Shown here in pieces: positions 1-8,591 of a DNA stretch of 64,000 nucleotides. The position numbers and the translations under genes were made by a program. Within the stretch, counting starts at the first letter, position 1, and each line of letters starts with the position of its first letter. The notes below the pieces were generated by a model. The model was not told where the DNA came from. It did no database searches and saw only the letters and a program-made list of their open reading frames with translations. Source of the DNA: Marisediminitalea aggregata (GTDB taxonomy: Bacteria > Pseudomonadota > Gammaproteobacteria > Enterobacterales > Alteromonadaceae); NCBI RefSeq assembly GCF_900129565.1, contig NZ_FQWD01000005.1, positions 1 to 64,000 on the forward strand, in the 5' to 3' direction.

Positions 1-296
<296 letters not shown>

Positions 297-423
297 ACAA
301 CGCCTAAGTAGCTTTTACTTAGAAGTTGTTGGTAAGACTGACTAATTAATAGAAGTTAGAGTAGTGAAGTTACTCTGATTGACACTGATATCAAAGCTTT
401 CCCAAGTTGTTATAAAAAGTTAA

Positions 424-542
424 TGCCTGGCGGCAATAGCGACGTGGTCCCACCTGAATCCATTCCGAACTCAGAAGTGAAACACGTTAGCGTCGATGGT
501 AGTGTGGGGCTTCCCCATGTGAGAGTAGAACACCGCCAGGCT
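424..542 (+). rRNA. 5S ribosomal RNA
   Basis: A 5S rRNA of about 119 nt. The ends TGCCTGGCGG and CCGCCAGGCT pair as the terminal helix I. The internal blocks GTGGTCCCACCTGA, CCGAACTCAGAAGTGAAAC and GATGGTAGTGTGGGG are typical of gammaproteobacterial 5S. It is the last gene of the rRNA operon, directly before a strong terminator. Confidence 0.96.
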
Positions 543-555
543 CCCAATTAAGAAG

Positions 556-586
556 AAGGCCCACTCGATTGAGTGGGCCTTTTTCG
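556..586 (+). terminator. Rho-independent terminator of the rRNA operon
   Basis: A perfect GC-rich stem, AAGGCCCACTC paired with GAGTGGGCCTT around a short GATT loop, is followed by a run of T. It lies 14 nt after the 5S gene, the expected site of rRNA operon termination. Confidence 0.93.
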
Positions 587-774
587 TATGCGCGCGTGAT
601 AAACATGTCAACTCTGGCATTCCCCGTACCGTCATCCCGAAAAGCGCGAAGCGCGCTACAGTCATCCCGCAAAGTGCAAACAACACCACCGTCATCCCGG
701 AAAATGCGCAGCATTTATCCGGGACCTTAAAGCAAAGCTGATTAAGTTAAACAGACTGTTTATAAGATCCCGGC

Positions 775-866
775 GCAAGGCCGGGACGACGGGTGGGGCA
801 CAAGGCCGGGACGACGGGTGGGGCACAAGGCCGGGACGACGGGTGGGGCACAAGGCCGGGACTACG
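775..866 (+). repeat. 25-bp tandem repeat inside the repeat block
   Basis: Three perfect or near-perfect copies of a 25-bp unit (CAAGGCCGGGACGACGGGTGGGGCA in rotation) start at 775, 800 and 825. A fourth truncated copy ends near 866 with a GACGAC to GACTAC change. Degenerate copies recur at about 993-1022 and 1138-1232. There are no unique spacers, so this is not a CRISPR array. Slippage or unequal crossover is the simplest origin. Confidence 0.85.
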
Positions 867-879
867 ACCTCTCTCATAG

Positions 880-1165
880 CACGAATACCACCACCGTCAT
901 CCCGGAATGCGCGAAGCGCTTATCCGGGAACTTAGAGCAAACCATATTAAGCTAAATAGACTGTTCATAAGATCCCGGCACAAGGCCGGGACGACGGATG
1001 GGGCACAAGGCCGGGACTACGAACTCTCTCATAGCACGAATACCACCACCGTCATCCCGGAATGCGCGAAGTGCTTATCCGGGAACTTAGAGCAAACCAG
1101 ATTAAGCTAAACAGACTGTTCATAAGATCCCGGCACAAGGCCGGGACGACGGGTGGAGCACAAGG
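880..1165 (+). repeat. 155-bp direct tandem duplication
   Basis: The stretch beginning CACGAATACCACCACCGTCA at 880 recurs at 1035, exactly 155 bp later, with only a few substitutions (GCGAAGCGC against GCGAAGTGC, ACCATATT against ACCAGATT). The similarity fades after about 1165. The unit contains one full dispersed palindrome plus one or two 25-bp elements, so the block has a nested repeat structure. Confidence 0.8.
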
Positions 1166-1330
1166 CCGCGATGACGGATGGGGCATATGGTCGGGACGGC
1201 GGATGGGGCATATGGTCGGGACGACGGATGGGGCGCAAGCACGGGGAGTTGTATTTTGGGAAAAGTATGGACTGACGTACTCTCTGAATTTACGAACACC
1301 ACCACCGTCACCCCGGAAAGCGCGAAGCGC

Positions 1331-2110
1331 TTATCCGGGACCTTTTTGATTTCGCAATTTTTTCAGTCTTTCCGTTGGATCGTCTAATCCATATTGCGCT
1401 TTTAGCTTTGCAACAACATCAGGATGCTGTGCAATGAATTCACTGATATCGGCAACTAGCTCCGGGTTATTCAGCGTCGATAAACAAAACTCAACCGTTG
1501 TTACCGGTAGGTTGGGATCAAGGACAAAGTCGTCAACATCAGACAGCGTGCTCAGTAAATAATTGGCAACGTAATAATCCATATCAACAGCATCCGCCCG
1601 ATCCAGCTGTGCAAGGTAAAGTGCTGCCTTGTTATCCGCAACGGAAATGAGTTTGGTCTTGCCGCTATCTATTCTGTCCTGCCAATATAGAGGAGAAAAA
1701 CCAAGCACTATGGCGAGTTTTCTTATCCGGCTTATATCCTGACCATAACGAGGTGCTTTAACAAACGTACCAACCAGGCTGTCGGTTAACGGTGCACTGT
1801 AATGCTTTGTTTTGTTATCGTTCACTGGGTTTGTCCACGTTGGGTGGTCAGGATAAACCAGATCGACATTCCCCTTTTCTAACTCAACCTGAAGTCTCAG
1901 TACCGGCATAGCTACATATTCAAAACTCACGCCTGTGTGTTTTGAGTAGGCTTCTAAGAGTGCCCAGGCAAAACCTTTATCTACTTCCGAAGAAAACTCG
2001 TAGTGAGGGTAGTAAGGAATATTTTGAGATGCAACAACGTAGGTTTCCGCTCTGACAGACAAAGATAATAGAAGACATGTGATGGAAAACAGAAGATAGA
2101 CTACACGCAT
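1331..2110 (-). CDS. Orphan periplasmic substrate-binding protein (SBP_bac_3-like)
   Basis: This is a 259-residue exported protein if translation starts at the ATG at 2110. A GTG 42 nt further upstream is in frame but would put 14 residues before the signal peptide. The N-terminus MRVVYLLFSITCLLLSLSVRAE is a clear Sec signal with an ARA-like cleavage site. The mature protein has the features of the family 3 amino-acid-type binding fold: a first strand (YVVASQNIPYYPHYE), a segment rich in LLEAY/GVSFEYVAMP, and a late DADAV-like motif (LDRADAVDMDYY). No ABC permease or ATPase lies nearby, so it may be a sensor or a stand-alone binding protein. The last codons, including the TAA stop, lie inside a dispersed palindromic repeat. 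The ligand cannot be predicted. Confidence 0.75.
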   Translation of the reverse strand: MRVVYLLFSITCLLLSLSVRAETYVVASQNIPYYPHYEFSSEVDKGFAWALLEAYSKHTGVSFEYVAMPVLRLQVELEKGNVDLVYPDHPTWTNPVNDNKTKHYSAPLTDSLVGTFVKAPRYGQDISRIRKLAIVLGFSPLYWQDRIDSGKTKLISVADNKAALYLAQLDRADAVDMDYYVANYLLSTLSDVDDFVLDPNLPVTTVEFCLSTLNNPELVADISEFIAQHPDVVAKLKAQYGLDDPTERLKKLRNQKGPG

Positions 2111-2243
2111 AAATATATTGCCGCTGCTCAGATAGTATAAACCTAGCAACACTGAACTATATTACAAGTAGTTCTAACAATGTTTGCCATAAAGACTAAG
2201 AATAGGTGTTTTTTCGTATGTAGGTACTTACTACTAATTACGC

Positions 2244-5200
2244 TCAATGAAAATCTCTGGATTTAACGGTTAATGATGAAAACATGTCATTTCTGTTGAT
2301 CAGTTTGCCTGCGATAACATGACACACTCCTTCCTTTGAACGTTCCAGAATGCCATGTACCTCGAGAATAGTGGCACTTAGGAAAGGTTGTTTTTGGGCC
2401 CTCGCGGTATTCTGCCAGACGATTACATTGATATTGCCCGTATGGTCTTCTAATGTAACAAAGGTTACGCCGCCTGCCGTTCCAGGTGCTTGTCTGCCAA
2501 CGACATTACCTATAATTCTGACCGGCGTTTTGTGTGCTTTATGAGCCAACTGATTGGCAAAAGTAATGTGTTTAAGCTTGCCTGAAGCGTTTAAAAGCGC
2601 AATGGGGTGTTTATCTACCGACAAGGCCAGTGAAGCATAGTCTTCAATCATATCTTCAGCAGGCGAAGGGGCTGATACCTGGTATGTATCGCTGCTTTCC
2701 TCGCTGAATAAGGGTAACGACTGCTGGGTATCTGCTACTTTCCAGCGGGCATCAAAGCGGTGAGCTGAAATATCAGTGAGTGCATTCGCACTGGCAAGCG
2801 CTGCAATATCTCCCTGAGATAATCCACATTGCTGTATTGATGAGAGCTGCGTAAAGCCGGATGGAGGTCGATTTGTAACAAGTCCGCGTGCACCTTCCTC
2901 TGACAGCCCTTTCACCTGACGTAACCCCAGACGTAATTCCCCTGCAGCAGTTAAGCTGTGATCGTATTCACTATGATTAATACAGACAGGCAATACCCGA
3001 ATCTGGTGAAGTTGTGCGTCTTTTACAAGCTGAGCAGGAGAGTAAAACCCCATTGGCCAGCTGTTCATTAATCCGGTGTAAAACTCGGCAGGAAAATAGT
3101 ACTTAAGCCATGATGAAACATAGGCCAGGACAGCGAATGACGCCGAGTGAGACTCGGGAAATCCATATTCACCAAATCCACAAATTTGCTCAAATAACTG
3201 CTCAGCGAATTCACTTTTGTAGCCTCTTTCTGTCATCCCATCTATTAGCTTACTTCGGAATTGAAGCAACTTGCCGGTTTTCTTCCAGCTTGCCATTGCA
3301 CGTCGTAACTGGTCTGCTTCGCCGCCAGTAAACCCTGCTGCCACCATAGCCAGCTGAATTACCTGTTCCTGAAAAATAGGCACGCCCATTGTTCTGCTTA
3401 ACACCGACCTTACTTCCTCTGAAGGGTAGGTGACTGGCATGTCACCATGTCGCCGTAATAAATAGGGGTGGACCATGTCACCCTGAATAGGGCCTGGCCT
3501 GACAATGGCTATCTGCACAACGAGGTCGTAATAGCAGCGCGGTCTTAATCTGGGAAGCATCGACATTTGCGCACGTGACTCAATTTGAAATACGCCAACA
3601 GTGTCAGCGTTGCAAATTGCATCATAAACCTGCTTGTCATCAGCATGTTTACTGATAAACGGAATACTAACCGGTAAATCATAACGCTGCTCAATAAGCG
3701 CAAAGATCTTTCTGATGGCGGTTAACATACCCAGAGCGAGAACATCGACTTTCAGTAAGCCAAGTGACTCTAAATCGTCTTTGTCCCACTGGATCACCGT
3801 TCGTTCTGCCATAGCGGCATTTTCTACAGGCACTAATTCGTATAAGGGACCTGCTGAAATAACGAATCCCCCTACGTGTTGTGAAAGGTGTCGAGGAAAG
3901 CCCAGTAACGTTTCGGTAATACTGAACAGGTGAGCGAGATTTTTATTTGTATTGTCGAGACCTAGGCTGGCTAATTGCGCTTTCCAGCCAAGAGTTCTGT
4001 CTCTGAGATTAATTTGCTTTAACCAGTAACCCAACTGCGACTCGTCGAACCCTAGCACCTTGCCCACTTCTCTGAATGCACTTTTAAAGCGAAAGGTGAT
4101 CACCGTTGCCGCAAGTGCCGTGCGTTCACGTCCGTACTTGATGTAGATATACTGAATGACTTCTTCACGGCGTTCATGTTCGAAATCGACGTCGATATCC
4201 GGCGGCTCGTTGCGTTCTTTAGAAATGAATCGTTCAAACAGCACATTGATTTGCCTCGGATCTACGGCCGTAATTTCAAGGCAGTAGCACACCACGGAAT
4301 TAGCCGCGGAGCCTCTGCCCTGGTACAAAATACCCTGTGATTTAGCGAACTGAACAATGTCGTAAATAGTGAGGAAAAAGTATTCGTATCCCTCGGAATG
4401 AATTAGTGCGAGTTCCTTTTCAATGATTCCGCGAATGCTGTCTGTAACCCCTTCAGGAAAGCGCCGTTTAATACCTTGCTCAACGCAATGTCGCAGGTAA
4501 GTGGTAGCGTTAAAGCCGTCAGGTACCAGTTCGCAGGGGTACTGGTACTTGAGTTCACTGAGGCAAAATTCGCACTGGTGGGCCAGGGCAATGCTTTCAT
4601 CTATCCAGGCTTTGGGGTACAAGCGGGTGAGGGTGGTCAGTGGCTTGAGGCTGCGCTCCTGGTTTTTCATTGCGTCAAACCCTAACTCACTAATTTTCTT
4701 TCCTTCACGTATTGCGTGCAACACATGTTGTAACGGTTGTCGGTCAGGGTGATGACAAAGCGTCTGATTGGTGGCAACTACCGGAAAATGATATGTCTGA
4801 TGCAGCTTGCGGGTATGCGCGAAAGTCTCGTGATCGCTCCCATCCAGTAAGCGTGATGCGCCAATCCAGCACCGCTTAGGGTGGTGTTTTGCCAACCAGG
4901 CACCCCAGTGTTCATCATGCTCATTTCCTTTAGGTAGCCAAACAATAAAACAATCTCGAATCGATTTTAAATCCCATTCAGCCAACGAATACTGACCCTT
5001 TGCAGAGCGACGTCGGGCGTTCGTAATAATACGGCACAGCTCGGAGTAAGCCCTTTTGTTCGGGCAAATTAAGACAATACGAAGTGAATCTGAAAAGGTA
5101 AACAGGCTGCCTGTGATCAGTTTTACCGGTAAGCGATTGGACTGGATCTCCTGCCAGGCTCTAACTATGCCGGCAACAGAACATTCATCGGTTATGGCAA

Positions 5201-5303
5201 TCGCCTCGTAACCGTAAAACGCGGCGGTACTGACAAGCTCTTCCGGGTGAGAGGCACCTTCGAGAAAAGAAAAATTACTCTGGCAAACTAACTCAGCAAA
5301 CAT
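2244..5303 (-). CDS. dnaE2: Error-prone DNA polymerase DnaE2 (ImuC)
   Basis: The catalytic subunit of the SOS mutasome, a C-family polymerase that copies across DNA damage together with ImuB. From the ATG at 5303 it has 1019 residues, the usual length for DnaE2. It has an N-terminal PHP domain (SNFSFLEGASHPEELV near 9-24), the polymerase palm with the PDIDVDF motif at about 368-374 carrying the catalytic aspartates, a GRGSAANS motif near 329-336, and a C-terminal OB-fold (near 905-985). The ATG at 5303 is 1 nt beyond the imuB stop codon; an upstream in-frame extension inside imuB has no support. It is the last gene of imuA-imuB-dnaE2, controlled by a LexA box upstream of imuA. Family assignment is secure; mutagenic function is inferred from the family. 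Confidence 0.96.
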   Translation of the reverse strand: MFAELVCQSNFSFLEGASHPEELVSTAAFYGYEAIAITDECSVAGIVRAWQEIQSNRLPVKLITGSLFTFSDSLRIVLICPNKRAYSELCRIITNARRRSAKGQYSLAEWDLKSIRDCFIVWLPKGNEHDEHWGAWLAKHHPKRCWIGASRLLDGSDHETFAHTRKLHQTYHFPVVATNQTLCHHPDRQPLQHVLHAIREGKKISELGFDAMKNQERSLKPLTTLTRLYPKAWIDESIALAHQCEFCLSELKYQYPCELVPDGFNATTYLRHCVEQGIKRRFPEGVTDSIRGIIEKELALIHSEGYEYFFLTIYDIVQFAKSQGILYQGRGSAANSVVCYCLEITAVDPRQINVLFERFISKERNEPPDIDVDFEHERREEVIQYIYIKYGRERTALAATVITFRFKSAFREVGKVLGFDESQLGYWLKQINLRDRTLGWKAQLASLGLDNTNKNLAHLFSITETLLGFPRHLSQHVGGFVISAGPLYELVPVENAAMAERTVIQWDKDDLESLGLLKVDVLALGMLTAIRKIFALIEQRYDLPVSIPFISKHADDKQVYDAICNADTVGVFQIESRAQMSMLPRLRPRCYYDLVVQIAIVRPGPIQGDMVHPYLLRRHGDMPVTYPSEEVRSVLSRTMGVPIFQEQVIQLAMVAAGFTGGEADQLRRAMASWKKTGKLLQFRSKLIDGMTERGYKSEFAEQLFEQICGFGEYGFPESHSASFAVLAYVSSWLKYYFPAEFYTGLMNSWPMGFYSPAQLVKDAQLHQIRVLPVCINHSEYDHSLTAAGELRLGLRQVKGLSEEGARGLVTNRPPSGFTQLSSIQQCGLSQGDIAALASANALTDISAHRFDARWKVADTQQSLPLFSEESSDTYQVSAPSPAEDMIEDYASLALSVDKHPIALLNASGKLKHITFANQLAHKAHKTPVRIIGNVVGRQAPGTAGGVTFVTLEDHTGNINVIVWQNTARAQKQPFLSATILEVHGILERSKEGVCHVIAGKLINRNDMFSSLTVKSRDFH

Positions 5304-5304
5304 A

Positions 5305-6711
5305 TTAACTAAAGTACCCGTGAACAAACCAGTTAGACTGGTGATCGCGGAATATCCACAGCCGCTGCCCCGTTGAACTGAGCGCAATAAAATAATCGCG
5401 CTTTACCGCACTATCATCCCACCATCCGGTTTGAATGCGTTCCGGGCCATACACAATCTTGGTTTGTGTCGACAAAGGCTGGGGGTCGATTAGCAACCAG
5501 CACGGATGCTGACCAGAGGGAAGCTGTTCACAGGCCGCCCCGGAATGGGGTAAACCATGACGAATGTGCAAGTCCTGACGATGATCGTGACATACTCTTG
5601 GAGTGATAACTGCGTCTGAACCCAATTTAGCTAACAGTGTGCCCATCAGCATGTTTTCGGCATGCTGATTAAATCGCACGGCAAACAAATGTTCACTCGT
5701 GGCATGAAATACAACCGTGTGTTCACAGCGTAGTTGAAAACCGCGAATAGCAGATGTCAGTGCAAGCTGTTCCAGTTTTAACGTAATTAAGCTGAGCCAG
5801 TCTTTCGCGTTGTGCATAGGCGCACCTGCGCGTACTTCTACATGTTGCTTAGGCGAGTCCGCCATATGCAGGGTAAGCTGCAATGAATCAGTGGTCAGGT
5901 TTTGGCTTACCAGATACTCACAACACTGCTCAACAGGTTGAGTTAAAAACCTGAGCAGTTTCACGCTGTCTTCTAACTCATAGGGAAGTTCACACTGGTA
6001 GCGGAAATGTTGTTTTGGATGAAAGGTTGCCCTGGGAACGGCCTTATTGCCCTTTAAAGCCAGCAGGTAACTGATCAGGGCGTTATCAAATCGCTTCCCC
6101 ACTTCCTCTAGCGGGATTTGAAAAACCGCCTGTAGTGTTCTGATCCCCATGCGGTCAAACTGACTGACTTGCTTTGAGGTAAACTGGGTGTATTTCAGCG
6201 ATACGTTTTGCAGAGCTATCAATGCCTGAGCATTGGAAAGGTAAACCGTATCAGCGCCGGCTAACGCCAATACCTGAGCTGCCTCGACGCTAGGGCCACT
6301 CGCGAAGTGGTAGCGCAGCGCCGTGCTTTGCAGAACGTGGTGAAACAACGCCACAAAATTATCAACCGAGTGGTAGTAGTGGATAATGGGGTCCAGCTTT
6401 ATGGCGATGCCCTGAGGTTCGAGTAAAACAATATCCGATGCAATGCGATAAAGTTGATTTGCCAGAAGGTGTAGCTGTTGGCATTCCACTTCAGCTGAAT
6501 AGGGAATAAGTTGGATTCGGTTTAACAAAGCGCAAGCCTGGGCAAGTCCCATTCCCCGTTTAATGCCGGCAGTTGAGGCACATTGAGATACCTGCAAAAT
6601 TTCATTGTGTTGAGGGCAAAACACCACAAGCGCAGCTTGTTTATCCTCGGCTTGTTCAAGCACAAAGTGATCAAGTTGCAACGAAGGAAAGTGCGCATAG
6701 AGCCACTGCAT
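5305..6711 (-). CDS. imuB: ImuB, inactive Y-family polymerase-like mutasome hub
   Basis: A 468-residue ImuB-type protein. The family resembles Y-family polymerases but lacks the catalytic acidic residues. It bridges the beta clamp, ImuA and DnaE2 during translesion synthesis. The N-terminus MQWLYAHFPSLQLDHF takes the place of the palm start where active Y polymerases carry a metal-binding aspartate. The middle has the little-finger-like region, and the C-terminal segment (GPERIQTGWWD, YFIALSSTGQRLWIFRD) is highly typical of ImuB. It starts 12 nt after the imuA stop and ends 1 nt before dnaE2, so the three genes are translationally close and almost certainly one SOS operon. Confidence 0.94.
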   Translation of the reverse strand: MQWLYAHFPSLQLDHFVLEQAEDKQAALVVFCPQHNEILQVSQCASTAGIKRGMGLAQACALLNRIQLIPYSAEVECQQLHLLANQLYRIASDIVLLEPQGIAIKLDPIIHYYHSVDNFVALFHHVLQSTALRYHFASGPSVEAAQVLALAGADTVYLSNAQALIALQNVSLKYTQFTSKQVSQFDRMGIRTLQAVFQIPLEEVGKRFDNALISYLLALKGNKAVPRATFHPKQHFRYQCELPYELEDSVKLLRFLTQPVEQCCEYLVSQNLTTDSLQLTLHMADSPKQHVEVRAGAPMHNAKDWLSLITLKLEQLALTSAIRGFQLRCEHTVVFHATSEHLFAVRFNQHAENMLMGTLLAKLGSDAVITPRVCHDHRQDLHIRHGLPHSGAACEQLPSGQHPCWLLIDPQPLSTQTKIVYGPERIQTGWWDDSAVKRDYFIALSSTGQRLWIFRDHQSNWFVHGYFS

Positions 6712-6723
6712 TGGGGAAACCCG

Positions 6724-7416
6724 CTAACTGCCGGTGAGCGTCGATACCGAAGCCGATTGTGTTTCGCGCATGGCAGTAATAATGGCATCGTTGCTTGCCG
6801 GTAACGGGTTACAAATAGGGATGTCAGATTTCGGCCAACTGCCAACTACCCTGTGAAGCGTGATATACCATTGCGTATCTTTGTAATACAGCTCGCAATC
6901 CACATTAACGGGCAATGACATAAACGTCTGCAGGTTGTAGTCAATATTCAGCAACAGGCATTGGTACTGTTTGCTTAGTACCTGCAGCCTACGCGCAGCT
7001 TTCGCATTTAGCGAAGCGTAACTGTACACAATTAAACTGCATGCCTGGCTTCTAATGCACTGCTCGCAGGCCCATAGCGCATCTTGTTCATTCGCAGGTG
7101 AGAGTAACCAGCTGTCCGTGAGTAACTTGTGTTTCGCCAACCAGACTGGGTTAATACTTTGATGGCGGTATAACCAAATCACCTTTTTGCCAGTATTGCG
7201 TTGTGCAGCAAACACCGGGTGCAATAACTGAAATTCACCACTGCCCTGATGGCAGCGAATACGGGATAACCCTGCGCTGGGTATCCCTCCTGCCAGCGCC
7301 GTATCCAGTGCTTTTACACCCAAAGGCAATCGCTCAATCGGAGATTGAGCGGCGTCGGCTGCATTACCCAAATAGATATCCGGGTGTTGGGTTAACGTGT
7401 GAATGGCGCTTTTCAT
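6724..7416 (-). CDS. imuA: ImuA, RecA/SulA-like mutasome accessory protein
   Basis: First gene of the imuA-imuB-dnaE2 cassette, 230 residues from the ATG at 7416 (a TTG two codons upstream is also possible). ImuA proteins are RecA-like and modulate RecA and ImuB during damage-induced mutagenesis. The sequence shows the family start (IERLPLGVKALDTALAGGIPSAGL, comparable with the first strand of RecA), then GSGEFQLL in place of a proper Walker A, and the CSLIVYSYASLNAKAARRLQVLSKQY segment. A textbook LexA operator lies 11 nt upstream of the start, so induction by DNA damage is expected. Confidence 0.92.
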   Translation of the reverse strand: MKSAIHTLTQHPDIYLGNAADAAQSPIERLPLGVKALDTALAGGIPSAGLSRIRCHQGSGEFQLLHPVFAAQRNTGKKVIWLYRHQSINPVWLAKHKLLTDSWLLSPANEQDALWACEQCIRSQACSLIVYSYASLNAKAARRLQVLSKQYQCLLLNIDYNLQTFMSLPVNVDCELYYKDTQWYITLHRVVGSWPKSDIPICNPLPASNDAIITAMRETQSASVSTLTGS

Positions 7417-7426
7417 AATCAAAAAA

Positions 7427-7446
7427 TACTGTATTTATATACAGTA
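7427..7446 (-). promoter_or_regulatory. LexA (SOS) box of imuA-imuB-dnaE2
   Basis: A 20-bp near-palindrome with the exact enterobacterial LexA core CTGT-N8-ACAG (core at 7429-7444), flanked by TA on both sides and with an AT-rich centre. It ends 11 nt before the imuA ATG, so bound LexA would cover the ribosome-binding and transcription-start region. This is direct sequence evidence that the cassette belongs to the SOS regulon. Confidence 0.93.
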
Positions 7447-7454
7447 TTGTAGCG

Positions 7455-7481
7455 CAAAAAAATGCCTCTGCAAGAGGCATT
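7455..7481 (-). terminator. Rho-independent terminator after the 7550-8038 gene
   Basis: Read on the minus strand, a perfect 9-bp stem (AATGCCTCT/AGAGGCATT, 3-nt loop) is followed by seven T. It lies about 70 nt downstream of the coiled-coil membrane protein gene and just upstream of the imuA LexA box, so it insulates the SOS operon from its neighbour. Confidence 0.88.
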
Positions 7482-7549
7482 CAAATTATTGCGTTAACGC
7501 TGAGCCCGAAACAAACTGCGAAGCGTTAAATGGTGTACTCAAAAAGCGT

Positions 7550-8038
7550 TTACGAACTGGCTGATTCAGTTTTGGTTACCGGGAAGCTAATTCCTTTACA
7601 GGCAATAACAAAGCCTTCTAACGTGTTCTGGCTCCAGGCTACTCTAATTTCACTGGGTTGCAGTTTCACCTTTTCCCGGATGGACTCCATGGTGAGCTCT
7701 GATTCCTGCAGTACCGACTTCAGCGCTTCTTCTACGGTCATACCCTTATCCATGCATAACACCGCAATGGTACTGATATTGTGAAAAACAAACTGAAATA
7801 CTTCAAACGCACCCGTGTCAATTAAACCACGCTTGTGGGACGACTCCAGGCGTTCCACCAAAAAGTGCTGGATTTGCTTTGCCAGCATGACCATGCCGCT
7901 GGTTGAATCACTGATGCGACGATTGCTGGCTTTGAGGTTTGACTGGGATAGCACCAGCTCTTTTTGCAAGCTTTGAACACGCATTACAAAGTACACCAAC
8001 AACAGGACCAGCGCTGCAATTGAAGCAAATATCACCAT
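7550..8038 (-). CDS. Membrane-anchored coiled-coil protein of unknown function
   Basis: A 162-residue protein. Residues 3-19 (IFASIAALVLLLVYFVM) form one N-terminal transmembrane helix. It is followed by a predicted coiled coil (about 21-45, QSLQKELVLSQSNLKASNRRI) and a soluble domain ending in VKLQPSEIRVAWSQNTLEGFVIACKGIS. I do not recognise a named domain. It starts 37 nt after the DUF1820 gene on the same strand, so the two are probably co-transcribed, and it is closed by a strong terminator. The topology suggests a small inner membrane protein with its body in the cytoplasm; no function is claimed. Confidence 0.8.
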   Translation of the reverse strand: MVIFASIAALVLLLVYFVMRVQSLQKELVLSQSNLKASNRRISDSTSGMVMLAKQIQHFLVERLESSHKRGLIDTGAFEVFQFVFHNISTIAVLCMDKGMTVEEALKSVLQESELTMESIREKVKLQPSEIRVAWSQNTLEGFVIACKGISFPVTKTESASS

Positions 8039-8075
8039 GGGTTTTACAATCCTCTTCGTTACTGCTTTTACACGG

Positions 8076-8402
8076 TTAGTCTTTCTTCGGTGTGTAAATT
8101 GGACTTGGGAAAGCAGTTACTTTATCAGATAGTTGAGTGATTTTGGCAGTCCCTTGTTTTTTTACTGTGTCGATACGCAATACATTGTGCATGGGGATAT
8201 ACGTGCGAGTAACGTCGGCAAACTCATCTTTGAGCTTTTCGTGCGTCGGATCTACCACTAAATGCGTGTGGTTGTCCCACACAAAATCGCCAATTTCAAC
8301 AAAGCCAAAAAGCCCACCCTGAGATAATTCTCTTACGTACAATTCATACCGCTCGCCATTACTGACAAACTGAATACGATACAGAACTTGCTTATCGGTC
8401 AT
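8076..8402 (-). CDS. DUF1820 family protein
   Basis: A 108-residue soluble protein with the features of DUF1820: an N-terminal VLYRIQFVSNGERYELYVREL, the motif GLFGFVEIGDFVW, and a conserved middle (EKLKDEFADVTRTYIPMHNVLRIDTV). The family is widespread in gammaproteobacteria as a small single-domain protein without an established function. It heads a probable two-gene unit with the downstream membrane protein. The length matches the family, and the ATG is preceded by a purine-rich AGCGAGATATT. Confidence 0.85.
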   Translation of the reverse strand: MTDKQVLYRIQFVSNGERYELYVRELSQGGLFGFVEIGDFVWDNHTHLVVDPTHEKLKDEFADVTRTYIPMHNVLRIDTVKKQGTAKITQLSDKVTAFPSPIYTPKKD

Positions 8403-8591
8403 AATATCTCGCTAAAAACACCAACGTTGCGCGTGAAAAAAATATAGGAATTGGGTATCGCCACACCAATCCGAATGGAAGGCTGCCCTCTCTGGCTTCA
8501 TTTCGAATGCCATTCAGTTAAGAGGGGAGAGTATCAGCCCTCACGGATTATAATGATTTCGTGCCAGGGTGCCAGAGGGCGAGAACGTTGT

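Larger units (their letters stand above)
628..1345. repeat. Block of dispersed palindromic GTCATCCCGG/ATCCGGGA repeats
   Basis: This 700-bp stretch holds no convincing gene and consists of related repeats. The core is the palindrome TCATCCCGGAA...GCGCGAAGCGC...TTATCCGGGA, seen near 629 and 660 (partial) and 690, 896, 1051 and 1306 (fuller copies). In the fuller copies it is followed by about 50 bp containing TTAAGCTAAAYAGACTGTT and the mirror element GATCCCGGCRCAAGGCCGGGACGACGG. Three successive elements form an array. The last element touches the 3' end of the neighbouring gene on the minus strand. Short ORFs in this block are translations of the repeat and are not genes. Such elements are commonly scattered between genes; here they sit directly downstream of an rRNA operon. 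Confidence 0.85.

Noticed and set aside
775..1232. Regular short repeats that could suggest a CRISPR array
   Set aside because: The repeats are directly joined without unique spacers, and no cas gene is present. They are tandem 25-bp units within a dispersed repeat.
471..1387. Several short ORFs on both strands over the 5S gene and the repeat block
   Set aside because: They translate the rRNA or the repeated palindrome (recurrent GMTV/REVLIRELRAN motifs) and have no ribosome-binding sites.
5304..5387. Longer start for dnaE2 inside imuB
   Set aside because: DnaE2 proteins begin at the (M)FAELVCQSNFSFL segment, and the ATG at 5303 lies 1 nt from the imuB stop.
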